Below are positions 14,752 to 23,032 of a stretch of DNA of 30,874 nucleotides, piece after piece; positions within the stretch are counted from its first letter, which is position 1, and each line of letters opens with the position of its first letter. A model generated the notes under the pieces. That model was not told the origin of the DNA, searched no databases, and saw only the letters and a program-made list of their open reading frames with translations. The stretch spans positions 1 to 30,874 of the forward strand of contig CAYJEQ010000026.1 in assembly GCA_964369235.1 (NCBI GenBank), given 5' to 3'. Made by a program: the position numbers and the translations under genes. The DNA comes from CAYJEQ01 sp964369235. Lineage in GTDB: Bacteria > Bacillota > Clostridia > Oscillospirales > Ruminococcaceae.

Positions 14752-15142
14752 ATCTGCCCTACCTTTCTAAATGTCTCGGTGCCTTTGCTATTAGCATAAT
14801 ACTATACCGTAATTTTTAAAATTCCCATATACACTTCCTTGCCCTTATTGATATGGATATATACATAACTAAAATCGCAGTTTTGTATTATAATAACCAC
14901 CCACTAATGTTATCTTAATCAGTACATAGTTATAAATATTATACCACAAAAAAACTTTTATAGCAAATTACCAAGAGATTACCTATAGTAACCTATAGTT
15001 GTACCACTAAAATAATCTCTATTACCTCTACCCTTATTATATCAACATTCACTTAAAATTTTATTTAATTTTACAAATATATTTTTATATTTTTTTGTTA
15101 CATAGACTAAGCAGATATCAGTTATAATCTTTAAGTCATCGC
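14752..15142. other. AT-rich intergenic stretch without a gene
   Basis: About 390 bases without a recognisable gene; the region supplies the upstream sequence of the 14395-14751 gene. It contains an 8-bp inverted repeat, AGAGATTA (14974-14981) and TAATCTCT (15013-15020), enclosing a tandem ACCTATAGTA/ACCTATAGTT (14982-15001), which could be an operator. TATAAT-like and TATAGT-like -10 boxes face the minus strand near 14885 and 14802, but no good -35 box accompanies them, so I call no promoter. Confidence 0.5.
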
Positions 15143-15177
15143 AAAAAACACTAGCCTAAATTATAAGCTAGTGTTTT
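15143..15177 (-). terminator. Intrinsic terminator after pgi, end of the glycogen operon
   Basis: The 11-bp perfect stem AAAACACTAGC (15145-15155) with GCTAGTGTTTT (15167-15177) is followed on the minus strand by a run of six T residues ending at 15143. It lies 35 bases after the pgi stop codon. Confidence 0.9.
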
Positions 15178-15211
15178 AAGATTCTTTATTAAATACTTCG
15201 GTAAAATCATG

Positions 15212-16768
15212 TTAGGATTTTATAGAATATGTTGCTGTAAAAACATCCTGTCCTTCAGTGGAAATCTGATTATTCTCTGCAAGATGAGCTAGAATTTTCA
15301 CCACTGTTCTTACATTGCTACAACCTATTTCTACTGCTATATCTTTACTAGAGTATTCTTTATTATGGTTTTTATCCAGTAGCTCCATAATTTTATTTTT
15401 AATATCTATAATCTCAGAAGCTGCTTTCTTGCCAAACTCTACTGCTGGCTGATGATATGGGTTTATATTAGTGTAAATCCCATAGAACCCTACTGCCCTC
15501 TCATATAGCGCAATAAGCATACCTATATAATACTCATTAATCTCTGGTACTGTAATAGTCATGGAGGATTTTTCTGCTGTGGCTAGAGCTTTCTCTGTAC
15601 CCATCATAAAGGCATTTAGATAATCTCCTGATGTGCTGTTCTCTCCTACTAACACCTGTGTGTCTCGATTATCCTTTAACACTGAGATAAATGTTACAAA
15701 CATATCATCTCCACCACCTATTAACTGCTGTACATAGGAATGCTGATCTGTACTACCCTTATTGCCATAAACTGCAAGACCTTGGTTTACCTTATATCCA
15801 TCTAAATCTTTTTCCTTACCTAGTGATTCCATTACAAGTTGCTGTAGGTATTTGGAGAATAGCTCTAGTGAATCTCGGTATGGTAGCATAACCATTGATG
15901 TGCCACCTACTCCTTGGCTTTGGTAATACCATAGCTTTGTTAGTATTAGTGCTGGGTTTTCTAAGGGGTTTTGGTTTCTTGTTAGCTGATCACAGTACTT
16001 AGCACCTGCAATCAGTTTATCACAATCAATACCCTGTAGGCTTAGTGGTAGTAATCCTACTGCTGATAGCACCGATGTTCTTCCACCTACCCAGTCCCAC
16101 ATTGGGAAGATTTTTAGCCATTTATCCCCACCGTAGTTTTCTAGCTTGCTACCTCTTTGGGTAATGCAAATTGCACTAGAGAAGAAGTCTACACCGTTAT
16201 TCTCATAGAAAACCTGTGTTTCTACCATGCCATTTCTAGTTTCGGTAGTGCCACCACTTTTACTAATGATAATTACCAGTGTTTCCTCTAGGCTAGCTTT
16301 TAATAGGTTTAGGGTTTTATCAATGCCTATTGGATCGGTATTATCGATAAAATATAACTTTATCTTCTCGTTGCCATCTGCAAGGCTATTACCGATAAAT
16401 TTAGGTCCTAAATTAGATCCACCTATACCGATAACTAGGGCATTTTTATAGGTTTTTCCAGTTTTAGATTTTATCTCACCACTGTGGACTTTAGCTGTGA
16501 AGCTTTTAATATCATCTATTGTATCTTCAATTTCCTCAGATATTTCTTTGGTAGGTGCTATAGTGCTATTTCTCAGCCAATAGTGTCCTACCATTCGCTT
16601 TTCATCAGGATTTGCAATTGCACCTGATTCTAACTCTGTCATCTGAGATAAGGCTTTAGTATATAGTTTGTCATCAGCAAATAGTGGCTTATCTATGTTC
16701 ATATAGCTCCAATCAATCCACAGTTTGCTACCTTTATCGTAATAGTTAAACTCTAAAAAATTCTCCAT
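15212..16768 (-). CDS. pgi: Glucose-6-phosphate isomerase
   Basis: The enzyme interconverts glucose 6-phosphate and fructose 6-phosphate. The 518-residue protein has the sugar-phosphate-binding IGIGGSNLGP at 113-122 and SKSGGTTET at 169-177, Arg230 in GGRTSVLS, the catalytic Glu314 in MESLGK, His343 in STDQHSY and Lys447 in EFGKKAA. After the usual catalytic core, about 60 extra residues (456-518) read like a winged-helix segment, with SSKDIAVEIG and RTVVKILAHLAENN. Comparable C-terminal tails occur in other bacterial isomerases, including cyanobacterial ones. AGGAGG stands before the ATG. As the last gene of the glycogen operon, it connects glycogen with glycolysis. Confidence 0.95.
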   Translation of the reverse strand: MENFLEFNYYDKGSKLWIDWSYMNIDKPLFADDKLYTKALSQMTELESGAIANPDEKRMVGHYWLRNSTIAPTKEISEEIEDTIDDIKSFTAKVHSGEIKSKTGKTYKNALVIGIGGSNLGPKFIGNSLADGNEKIKLYFIDNTDPIGIDKTLNLLKASLEETLVIIISKSGGTTETRNGMVETQVFYENNGVDFFSSAICITQRGSKLENYGGDKWLKIFPMWDWVGGRTSVLSAVGLLPLSLQGIDCDKLIAGAKYCDQLTRNQNPLENPALILTKLWYYQSQGVGGTSMVMLPYRDSLELFSKYLQQLVMESLGKEKDLDGYKVNQGLAVYGNKGSTDQHSYVQQLIGGGDDMFVTFISVLKDNRDTQVLVGENSTSGDYLNAFMMGTEKALATAEKSSMTITVPEINEYYIGMLIALYERAVGFYGIYTNINPYHQPAVEFGKKAASEIIDIKNKIMELLDKNHNKEYSSKDIAVEIGCSNVRTVVKILAHLAENNQISTEGQDVFTATYSIKS

Positions 16769-16796
16769 AGTAGACCTCCTAATAATTTTTTTAGAC

Positions 16797-16829
16797 AGGT
16801 GGAAATTTAAGTTTCCTTATTTTCCACCT
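16797..16829. other. Intergenic hairpin between the amylase-glucanotransferase gene and pgi
   Basis: AGGTGGAAA (16797-16805) and TTTCCACCT (16821-16829) form a 9-bp perfect stem eight bases after the upstream stop codon. On the transcribed minus strand it is followed by GTCT and seven A residues rather than T residues, so it should not terminate. An RNA-processing or 3'-stabilising hairpin is more likely. Confidence 0.6.
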
Positions 16830-16837
16830 TGTGAGCT

Positions 16838-19800
16838 TTAATTAGCGCCTGTTCTGCCATGTGCCTTTGTAATATTGTATAGCCATTTTGCTGTATCTTC
16901 ATCAAAATCCTCTGGTCTTATCTTCCACTTCCAGTTATTTTCCACTGTACCTGGCGTATTCATCCTACTTAAATCATCTAAAAGCAGTATATCCTGTAAA
17001 GGTGTTATAACTAGGCTGTAGTTAGAGCTATATATCTTCTCTAGCACTTCTCTTGCTCTTTGTTTTACATCACCTTCTACGCCCTTGTCACTAAGCCAAG
17101 ATAGCAGGGTCTGATTGTCATGAGTTCCACTATAGATAAGACGATCTTTTGCTTTGGTATAGTTTTTAGATAGGACTTCTTCACTTTTAAACTGATATAC
17201 ATCTATACCGTAAAATCCTGTATAGTGTAATAAGTCATATACTGCCCCGTCTAAGTCACCTAAATCCTCTGCTATTATAGGCAGTGTTCCCAGTTCTTTT
17301 GTTAGCTGATCAAAGAACTTTCTACCTACCCCTTCCTGCCAGTAGCCATCTTTAGCACTGCTACCTGCTGGAATGGTGTAATACCCAGCAAAGCCTCTAA
17401 AGTGATCAAGTCTAATATAATCATAATCCTTAATTGCCTTAGCTATTCGCTCTTTCCACCAGTTAAAACCGTCCTTTGACATTGCCTCCCAGTTGTAAAG
17501 TGGATTACCCCAGCTTTGACCTTCTTCTGAGAAGTAGTCCGGTGGTACTCCTGCCAACTGATTACCATAGCCATCAGAATCCAGCTTGTATTCCTGTGGA
17601 TTAGACCATACATCAGCACTATCTGAAGCTACATATATAGGTAGGTCCCCTATTATCCCTATACCTTGCTGGTTAGCATAGCCTTTTATCCTTTGCCATA
17701 TAGTCCAAAACCTATACTGTTCTAGCTTTATTTCTTCCATAGCAAGGCTGTATTCACTGTATAGCTCCTGAGTATTTTCAGGGTATTTATCCCCCTGACT
17801 CCATTGTTGCCAAGGAATATTATTATACTTGTTTTTTAGCACTGTGTACAGTGCAAAGTTATCTAGCCAGTAATCCTCTCGGTGACAAAACTCCCCAAAC
17901 TCCTTATAGCGAACGGATTTTATATCCTCTTCCCCTAATAAGGAATACTCCCCTGCAAATACACAGCTACTGGAATATGGAGAACCATAGCTGTCTACAG
18001 GATTAAGGGGAAGTATCTGCCAGTATCCCTGTCCTGAAAGTTTTAATGTGTCTATAAAGGTTTTTGCTGATTTCTCAATGCTATCATCTATCTTTTCTAA
18101 AGAGCTAAGATGGAGTAGCACCCCTGCACCGGTTAGTTTAGAGTGTTTTTCTAGCTTATTAGTTAGTACCGAAATCACACCACAGCCCAGTGGAGGTAGC
18201 TCCACCCTTATACGAAGTATAGTTTCGTCCCCCATGCCTTTGAAAGTCTCTATTTCATCAATCTTGTAATCTATACAATTAAGAATACAGCTTGCATTTA
18301 TAGAGTTTTGTGGCAGTTCTAACCAGATGGATTTTTCAAATCTACTGCGATTGGCAAGGACTGCTACTTTGCTACTATCATCACTTCTCCAAAATCCATA
18401 GATGTCTTCCTCTAGGTGGATTGGCTGATAATCCCCATACTTTAAAACTGGGTAGTTATCCCTAATTCTCGCCATAAGCTGGGTATGTCCTAGCAGTTCT
18501 TTATCTTCTTTTCCCCATGGATATGTGGCTCGGTTATAAGGATCCTCCATGCCTTCTACCCCTACCTCATCTCCATAGTATACCGATGGTATCCCTGGTG
18601 AGGTAAACTGTAGTGTGGTAAGGAGTTTTACTCTGCTTTTTCCACGACTGTATTGTTCTGGTTCTAGGGTTAAATCCTGACCTTTTTCTGGGCTGTGCTC
18701 CATACCCATGTTAGTGATTATTCGCTGGGTATCATGGGTGGATAACATATTCATAGCCCCTAAAAAAGCCGATGGTGGGTAGTTTTCTTTAAGTGACATG
18801 GTTATTTTGCCAAGTTTTGTGGCTGAAATATTCCCCTTGATAAAATCCATTACCGATAACCTAAAAGGATAGTTCATGGTGCAGTCTAGTTCCTGCCCTA
18901 GTAGGTATTCTCGTCTTTTTCCATAACTTACCTTATTGCTAGCGTCCTCCCAGACTTCCCCTAATACAAGACCATCTGGATCCTTATCCTTTACTGTGTC
19001 ACGAAGTGCCACAATAAAGCTGCCTGGTAGCTCATCAGCTACATCTAGTCGCCACCCTTTGGCACCTAACTCCATCCAGTATTTAATTACCCCCTCTTCT
19101 CCAAAGAGATAGTTTTGGTAATTTTCGTCCTGTTCATTGACATTAGGTAGATCCTCTACCCCCCACCAACATTCGTATTTGTTAGGGTAATCGGTAAAGC
19201 GATACCAGCTGTAATAAGGGGACTGGGTGCTTTGGGCTGCTCCTAAACTATGGTGATTATTATAAAGATTAAAATATATACTATCTGCCCCAGTGTGGCT
19301 AAACACCCCATCTAGCATTAGGTATATATCGTATTTTGCTGCTTCTTTTGCTAGGGATTTAAAATCCTCTACAGTGCCAAAGCCTGGGTCTAGTTCCATA
19401 TAATTTGCAGTGTCATACTTATGGTTACTAGCTCCTTTAAATATAGGATTAAGGTATATTGTAGATACTCCTAGACTTTTAAGATAACTTAGTTTTTCCT
19501 CTATTCCCTTTAGAGTGCCACCAAAAAAACCCCATCTTGTTACAAAACCACGATGGTCTTTAGGATAGAAAGGGCGATCATTCCAGTCTATGTGAAATAT
19601 TCTCCTAGAACCCTGTCTACTATCATCACGATAGTAATTCTCAAGGTTTACCCCTTTACTTCCTCGGTTAAATCTGTCCGGAAATATCTGATAGATAATC
19701 CCCTTACTATACCAAGAAGGCAGTGGCTCACCCTGATAACAGGTAATCTGATATGCTGGTGGCAGGTGGCTATAGGTCTGACCTACTCCCCCTAGATTTT

Positions 19801-20095
19801 CGCTGTTATTACCATAGTAATGCCAGTGATAATCATCATAGCTAAAGGAAAAATAATACCAAATTATCCCCACTGAAATAGTGGGGATATTAAATTTGTA
19901 GACATTAACTTTATTTTGTTCTTCCACTGAATAACAGTTTAAAACCTGTTCTGGTTTTTCGTCTGGAATTAGGTGAAGTCTTACAGTTTTAGGTGGAGGG
20001 GAAACCTCAATGCTCAGGGAAATATTCTCCCCTAGCTCCACTGCTCCAAAGGGATTTCTGTAGCTCAAATCCTGAGAATTATGTATTGCATTCAT
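16838..20095 (-). CDS. Bifunctional GH13 alpha-amylase/neopullulanase fused to GH77 4-alpha-glucanotransferase
   Basis: This 1085-residue protein joins two enzymes. The N-terminal half has a beta-rich starch-binding-like domain (to about 120) and a GH13 barrel with nucleophile Asp351 (GWRLDVADE), acid/base Glu380 (LGEVWED) and Asp455 (STHDTQ), resembling neopullulanase/cyclomaltodextrinase. From about 655 it is a complete MalQ-type GH77 domain (GVLLHLSSL, GSPYSSSC) with Asp897 (RLDHFRG), Glu943 (IIAEDLG) and Asp993 (SGTHDNQT). It probably hydrolyses or debranches glucans and rearranges the oligomers into phosphorylase substrates. With no signal peptide it acts in the cytoplasm. The second of two in-frame ATGs is chosen by analogy with larC and larE; the other is at 20107. 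Confidence 0.92.
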   Translation of the reverse strand: MNAIHNSQDLSYRNPFGAVELGENISLSIEVSPPPKTVRLHLIPDEKPEQVLNCYSVEEQNKVNVYKFNIPTISVGIIWYYFSFSYDDYHWHYYGNNSENLGGVGQTYSHLPPAYQITCYQGEPLPSWYSKGIIYQIFPDRFNRGSKGVNLENYYRDDSRQGSRRIFHIDWNDRPFYPKDHRGFVTRWGFFGGTLKGIEEKLSYLKSLGVSTIYLNPIFKGASNHKYDTANYMELDPGFGTVEDFKSLAKEAAKYDIYLMLDGVFSHTGADSIYFNLYNNHHSLGAAQSTQSPYYSWYRFTDYPNKYECWWGVEDLPNVNEQDENYQNYLFGEEGVIKYWMELGAKGWRLDVADELPGSFIVALRDTVKDKDPDGLVLGEVWEDASNKVSYGKRREYLLGQELDCTMNYPFRLSVMDFIKGNISATKLGKITMSLKENYPPSAFLGAMNMLSTHDTQRIITNMGMEHSPEKGQDLTLEPEQYSRGKSRVKLLTTLQFTSPGIPSVYYGDEVGVEGMEDPYNRATYPWGKEDKELLGHTQLMARIRDNYPVLKYGDYQPIHLEEDIYGFWRSDDSSKVAVLANRSRFEKSIWLELPQNSINASCILNCIDYKIDEIETFKGMGDETILRIRVELPPLGCGVISVLTNKLEKHSKLTGAGVLLHLSSLEKIDDSIEKSAKTFIDTLKLSGQGYWQILPLNPVDSYGSPYSSSCVFAGEYSLLGEEDIKSVRYKEFGEFCHREDYWLDNFALYTVLKNKYNNIPWQQWSQGDKYPENTQELYSEYSLAMEEIKLEQYRFWTIWQRIKGYANQQGIGIIGDLPIYVASDSADVWSNPQEYKLDSDGYGNQLAGVPPDYFSEEGQSWGNPLYNWEAMSKDGFNWWKERIAKAIKDYDYIRLDHFRGFAGYYTIPAGSSAKDGYWQEGVGRKFFDQLTKELGTLPIIAEDLGDLDGAVYDLLHYTGFYGIDVYQFKSEEVLSKNYTKAKDRLIYSGTHDNQTLLSWLSDKGVEGDVKQRAREVLEKIYSSNYSLVITPLQDILLLDDLSRMNTPGTVENNWKWKIRPEDFDEDTAKWLYNITKAHGRTGAN

Positions 20096-20238
20096 ATTTA
20101 TGACCATACCTTTCTCTTAGCTTGCAATATTTTGGGCGATTTTACATAGCCAGTAAACTGGCATTAGCAAAATTTCACTCCATTTCAGTGAAAAGCCTCA
20201 AAACTTGCGGTTTGAAAATTTGATTTTCAAACTTATCT
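20095..20238 (-). repeat. Leader repeat, copy B, in front of the amylase-glucanotransferase gene
   Basis: On the minus strand this has a perfect hairpin, GTTTGAAAAT (20210-20219) with ATTTTCAAAC (20223-20232), in the same AGATAAGTTTGAAAA context as copy A. AAAACTT/TGAGG, GCTTTTCACTG and TTGCTAATGCC segments follow, and it ends in AGAAAGGTATGGTCATA plus the second ATG. ATGs at 20107 and 20095 are 12 bases apart, as in the other copies. The gap of 189 bases to glgA contains nothing else recognisable. Confidence 0.7.
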
Positions 20239-20296
20239 GCCTTCCCAGTTATCCTATTAATAGTTTGCAGTAATCGGTGTTCCCACGACCTGTGTA

Positions 20297-21910
20297 TTAT
20301 CTTTCTGTAAGTTTTTTGTATATATCTAGGTACTTTCCAGCTGAGGCATCCCATTTAAAATCAGCTCTCATAGCTGATTTCTGCAAGGTTACCCAAGCTT
20401 TCTTGTCATTATAATATACATCTAGTCCGTCTTTTATAGCGAATAGTAGTTCATGGGCATTATAATTTTTAAAGGAGAATCCATTGCCTTCTCCTGTGTA
20501 TTTATTGTATGAAGTAACACTGTCATTAAGTCCACCTGTTTCTCTAACTATAGGCAGTGTTCCATAGGTCATAGCAATCATCTGTGATAATCCACAAGGC
20601 TCAAAATTAGATGGCATCAACAGCATATCACCACCTGCATACATACGGTGGGACAGTGGCGTATCAAATGTTAACTGAGCTGAGATTTTCTCAGGATACT
20701 TACTAGCGAAATACTCCATATCATGATGAAATTCCTTATCCCCTGTACCAAGTACAGCAATCTGCACCTGATGGGTGTTTACTAGCTCCTCTAGTATATG
20801 GACAACTAAGTCCATACCCTTCTGAGTAGTAAGTCTTGATATCATCACAATTAGCGGAATATCTTTATCTACTGTTAACCCTAGTTCAGCCTGTAATGCC
20901 AGCTTGTTTTCGGTTTTGTTTTGAAGGGTGGATATACCGTAATTAACAGCAATATTGCTGTCCTTTTTAGGATTATACAGGTCTAGGTCGATACCATTAA
21001 GTATCCCTGATAGTATACTGCTACGGTTTTCAAATATCCCTTCCATATCCTCGCCGAAATAGCTATTTTTAATCTCATGGCTATAGGTTGGGCTTACGGT
21101 TGTTAGATAATCACTGTAAAGCAGTGCCCCTTGCATATAGTTTACTGCATCACCCTGCATTAACTGATGTTTTGAATCCTTCTCTGAAAGCCCTAGCACA
21201 TCTCCCATTATTTCTAAAGGGAATACCCCTTGGAATTTAAGGTTATGTACAGTAAATACAGTTTTAATATCTTTATAGCCATCTAGGTGGTTATAGTCTT
21301 CCCTTAGAAATACATTTACCATAGCTGTATGCCAGTCATGGCAGTGGATAACATCTGGGAAACCTTCCCCCATTAGAGGAATTGACTCTAGGATAGCCTT
21401 AGAGAAAAACGCCATTCTCTCACTGTCATCTAACTCACCATAAAGCTTACTACGATGGAAGTAATACTCATTATCTAAAAAGAAGTAGGTAACCCCTTGA
21501 TAGGATAGTTTATATACTCCACAGTACTGATTTCTCCAGCTTAGTGGAACCATTACACTTCCTAAAAACTCCATCTGCTGGGTAAAGCTACTGTCTATAG
21601 TAGAGAATTTAGGTAGCACTACCCAAGTATCTGCACCTGCTTTTTTTAGTGCCTTAGGTAGGCTTCCCCCTACATCTCCTAGTCCGCCTGTTTTAATAAA
21701 TGGTGCTGCCTCACTTATGGCAAAAAGCACCTTGGTTTTCTTATTCTTAGGGGCTGTCTTTGCTGGTGCTTTCGTGGTTTTAGTGGTTTTATTAGCTTGT
21801 TCTGCTAGCTTTACCCCACCGTTATCTTTAGACTGCACTTTCGCCTTTGGTTTTTTTGCTGTTTTAGGCTTTGCCACAGTTTTTGTCATAGTCGATGAAT
21901 TAATAGCCAT
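20297..21910 (-). CDS. glgA: Glycogen synthase (ADP-glucose type)
   Basis: GlgA transfers glucose from ADP-glucose to the non-reducing ends of glycogen chains (GT5, GT-B fold). The ADP-glucose-binding KTGGLGDV begins at residue 73, which is normally near position 15. HCHDWHTAM, FTVHNLKFQG, the C-domain RLTTQKGMDL and FEPCGLSQMIAM, and the TGGLNDSV loop are all present. The first 58 residues are an extra Lys/Ala/Thr/Pro-rich basic tail (TAKKPKAKV, KTTKTTKAPAKTAPKNKK) like a histone H1 tail. This start is supported by AAGAGGTG four bases before the ATG. The gene follows glgD by 21 bases. The tail may bind glycogen, nucleic acid or another protein; that is inference. Confidence 0.95.
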   Translation of the reverse strand: MAINSSTMTKTVAKPKTAKKPKAKVQSKDNGGVKLAEQANKTTKTTKAPAKTAPKNKKTKVLFAISEAAPFIKTGGLGDVGGSLPKALKKAGADTWVVLPKFSTIDSSFTQQMEFLGSVMVPLSWRNQYCGVYKLSYQGVTYFFLDNEYYFHRSKLYGELDDSERMAFFSKAILESIPLMGEGFPDVIHCHDWHTAMVNVFLREDYNHLDGYKDIKTVFTVHNLKFQGVFPLEIMGDVLGLSEKDSKHQLMQGDAVNYMQGALLYSDYLTTVSPTYSHEIKNSYFGEDMEGIFENRSSILSGILNGIDLDLYNPKKDSNIAVNYGISTLQNKTENKLALQAELGLTVDKDIPLIVMISRLTTQKGMDLVVHILEELVNTHQVQIAVLGTGDKEFHHDMEYFASKYPEKISAQLTFDTPLSHRMYAGGDMLLMPSNFEPCGLSQMIAMTYGTLPIVRETGGLNDSVTSYNKYTGEGNGFSFKNYNAHELLFAIKDGLDVYYNDKKAWVTLQKSAMRADFKWDASAGKYLDIYKKLTER

Positions 21911-21931
21911 TTTACACCTCTTAAATTTTAT

Positions 21932-23032
21932 CTAGTACATTGATTTTGTCATTATACAAGGTCTGCCTGCTGTACCATATAGTCTTGTTCCAGCAGATAT
22001 AGATACACCCTTATCACAGATTACCTCGTCTAATACTACATTCTCTCCAACATCACAACGCTGGAATAGGATACAGTTTTTTACCACTGCGCCTTTGCGT
22101 ACCTTTACCCCTCTAAATAGCACTGAGTTTTCTACTTTACCTTCGATTTCACAACCTGTAGGTATTATAGAATTAGTTACATTAGCACTATCTCTGTACC
22201 TTGATGGTGGGGTGTCTACAACCTTTGTAAAGATTTTATCCTTACCATTAAATAACTGGCTGTTAATATCCTCATCAAATAAATCACGGCTACTTCTTAT
22301 GTAGTCTGCCATTGTTTCAATAGTAGCTACATAGGTTTTTAGCTCGTAGGTTTTAACATCTAGCTTAGATAGATTGTCCTCAATTACATCCATCAAATCA
22401 CTATGCTCCATTAGGTTATACCACTCTAAAAAATTCATTAGTAATTTTCTATCAATAATTAAACAGTCCATAAACTTCTTAGACTTGCCGTAAGCGGAGC
22501 TATTTATCCCCTTTACTCTGCCATCTCTATCTACATCTAGATACTGTCCTGACACATCATCTGCATTGTCTATAGTCTTATAGAACATTGTAATATTTCT
22601 GCCATTTTCTTCATGCTCTTTTATAGCGTCACTAAAATTAAAGTTCATAATCTTATCGCTGGACATCATCAAAACTAAATCAGTCTGGGAACGCTCTAAT
22701 ACAACTTTATTCTGTATTAGGTCACGCATGATAAATTTACCTGATTCGCTTTTCTTCATGCCCATTACCGAACCTGGTAGGATAAGTAGACCTCCTACCT
22801 TTCTATCTAGTGACCACTGCTTACCTGCTCCCACATGGTCGATTATCGACCTGTAGGTAGCTGGGGTAATTAGGGAAACAGTTGTTATTCCTGAATTTGT
22901 CATATTTGACAAAGCAAAATCTATTAGTCTATATCTACCACCAAATGGCAGTGATGCCAATGAGCGGTTTTCTGTAATTCCTGCAAGTCTATCCATATAA
23001 TTAGCTGTTATTAGCCCCATTACCTTAGCCAT
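21932..23032 (-). CDS. glgD: Glucose-1-phosphate adenylyltransferase regulatory subunit GlgD
   Basis: GlgD is the GlgC-like partner subunit found in Firmicutes; the GlgC-GlgD complex makes ADP-glucose from glucose 1-phosphate and ATP. The 366-residue protein has the nucleotidyltransferase fold (ASLPFGGRYRLIDFALSNM at about 24-42) and a C-terminal left-handed beta helix (SVLFRGVKVRKGAVVKNCIL). The catalytic GGxGxRL loop is degenerate: the N-terminus reads ITANYMDRLAGITENR, so this subunit is expected to be poorly active or inactive by itself. The gene overlaps glgC by eight bases, with GGAGG nine bases before its ATG inside the glgC 3' end, so synthesis of the two subunits is probably coupled. 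Confidence 0.95.
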   Translation of the reverse strand: MAKVMGLITANYMDRLAGITENRSLASLPFGGRYRLIDFALSNMTNSGITTVSLITPATYRSIIDHVGAGKQWSLDRKVGGLLILPGSVMGMKKSESGKFIMRDLIQNKVVLERSQTDLVLMMSSDKIMNFNFSDAIKEHEENGRNITMFYKTIDNADDVSGQYLDVDRDGRVKGINSSAYGKSKKFMDCLIIDRKLLMNFLEWYNLMEHSDLMDVIEDNLSKLDVKTYELKTYVATIETMADYIRSSRDLFDEDINSQLFNGKDKIFTKVVDTPPSRYRDSANVTNSIIPTGCEIEGKVENSVLFRGVKVRKGAVVKNCILFQRCDVGENVVLDEVICDKGVSISAGTRLYGTAGRPCIMTKSMY

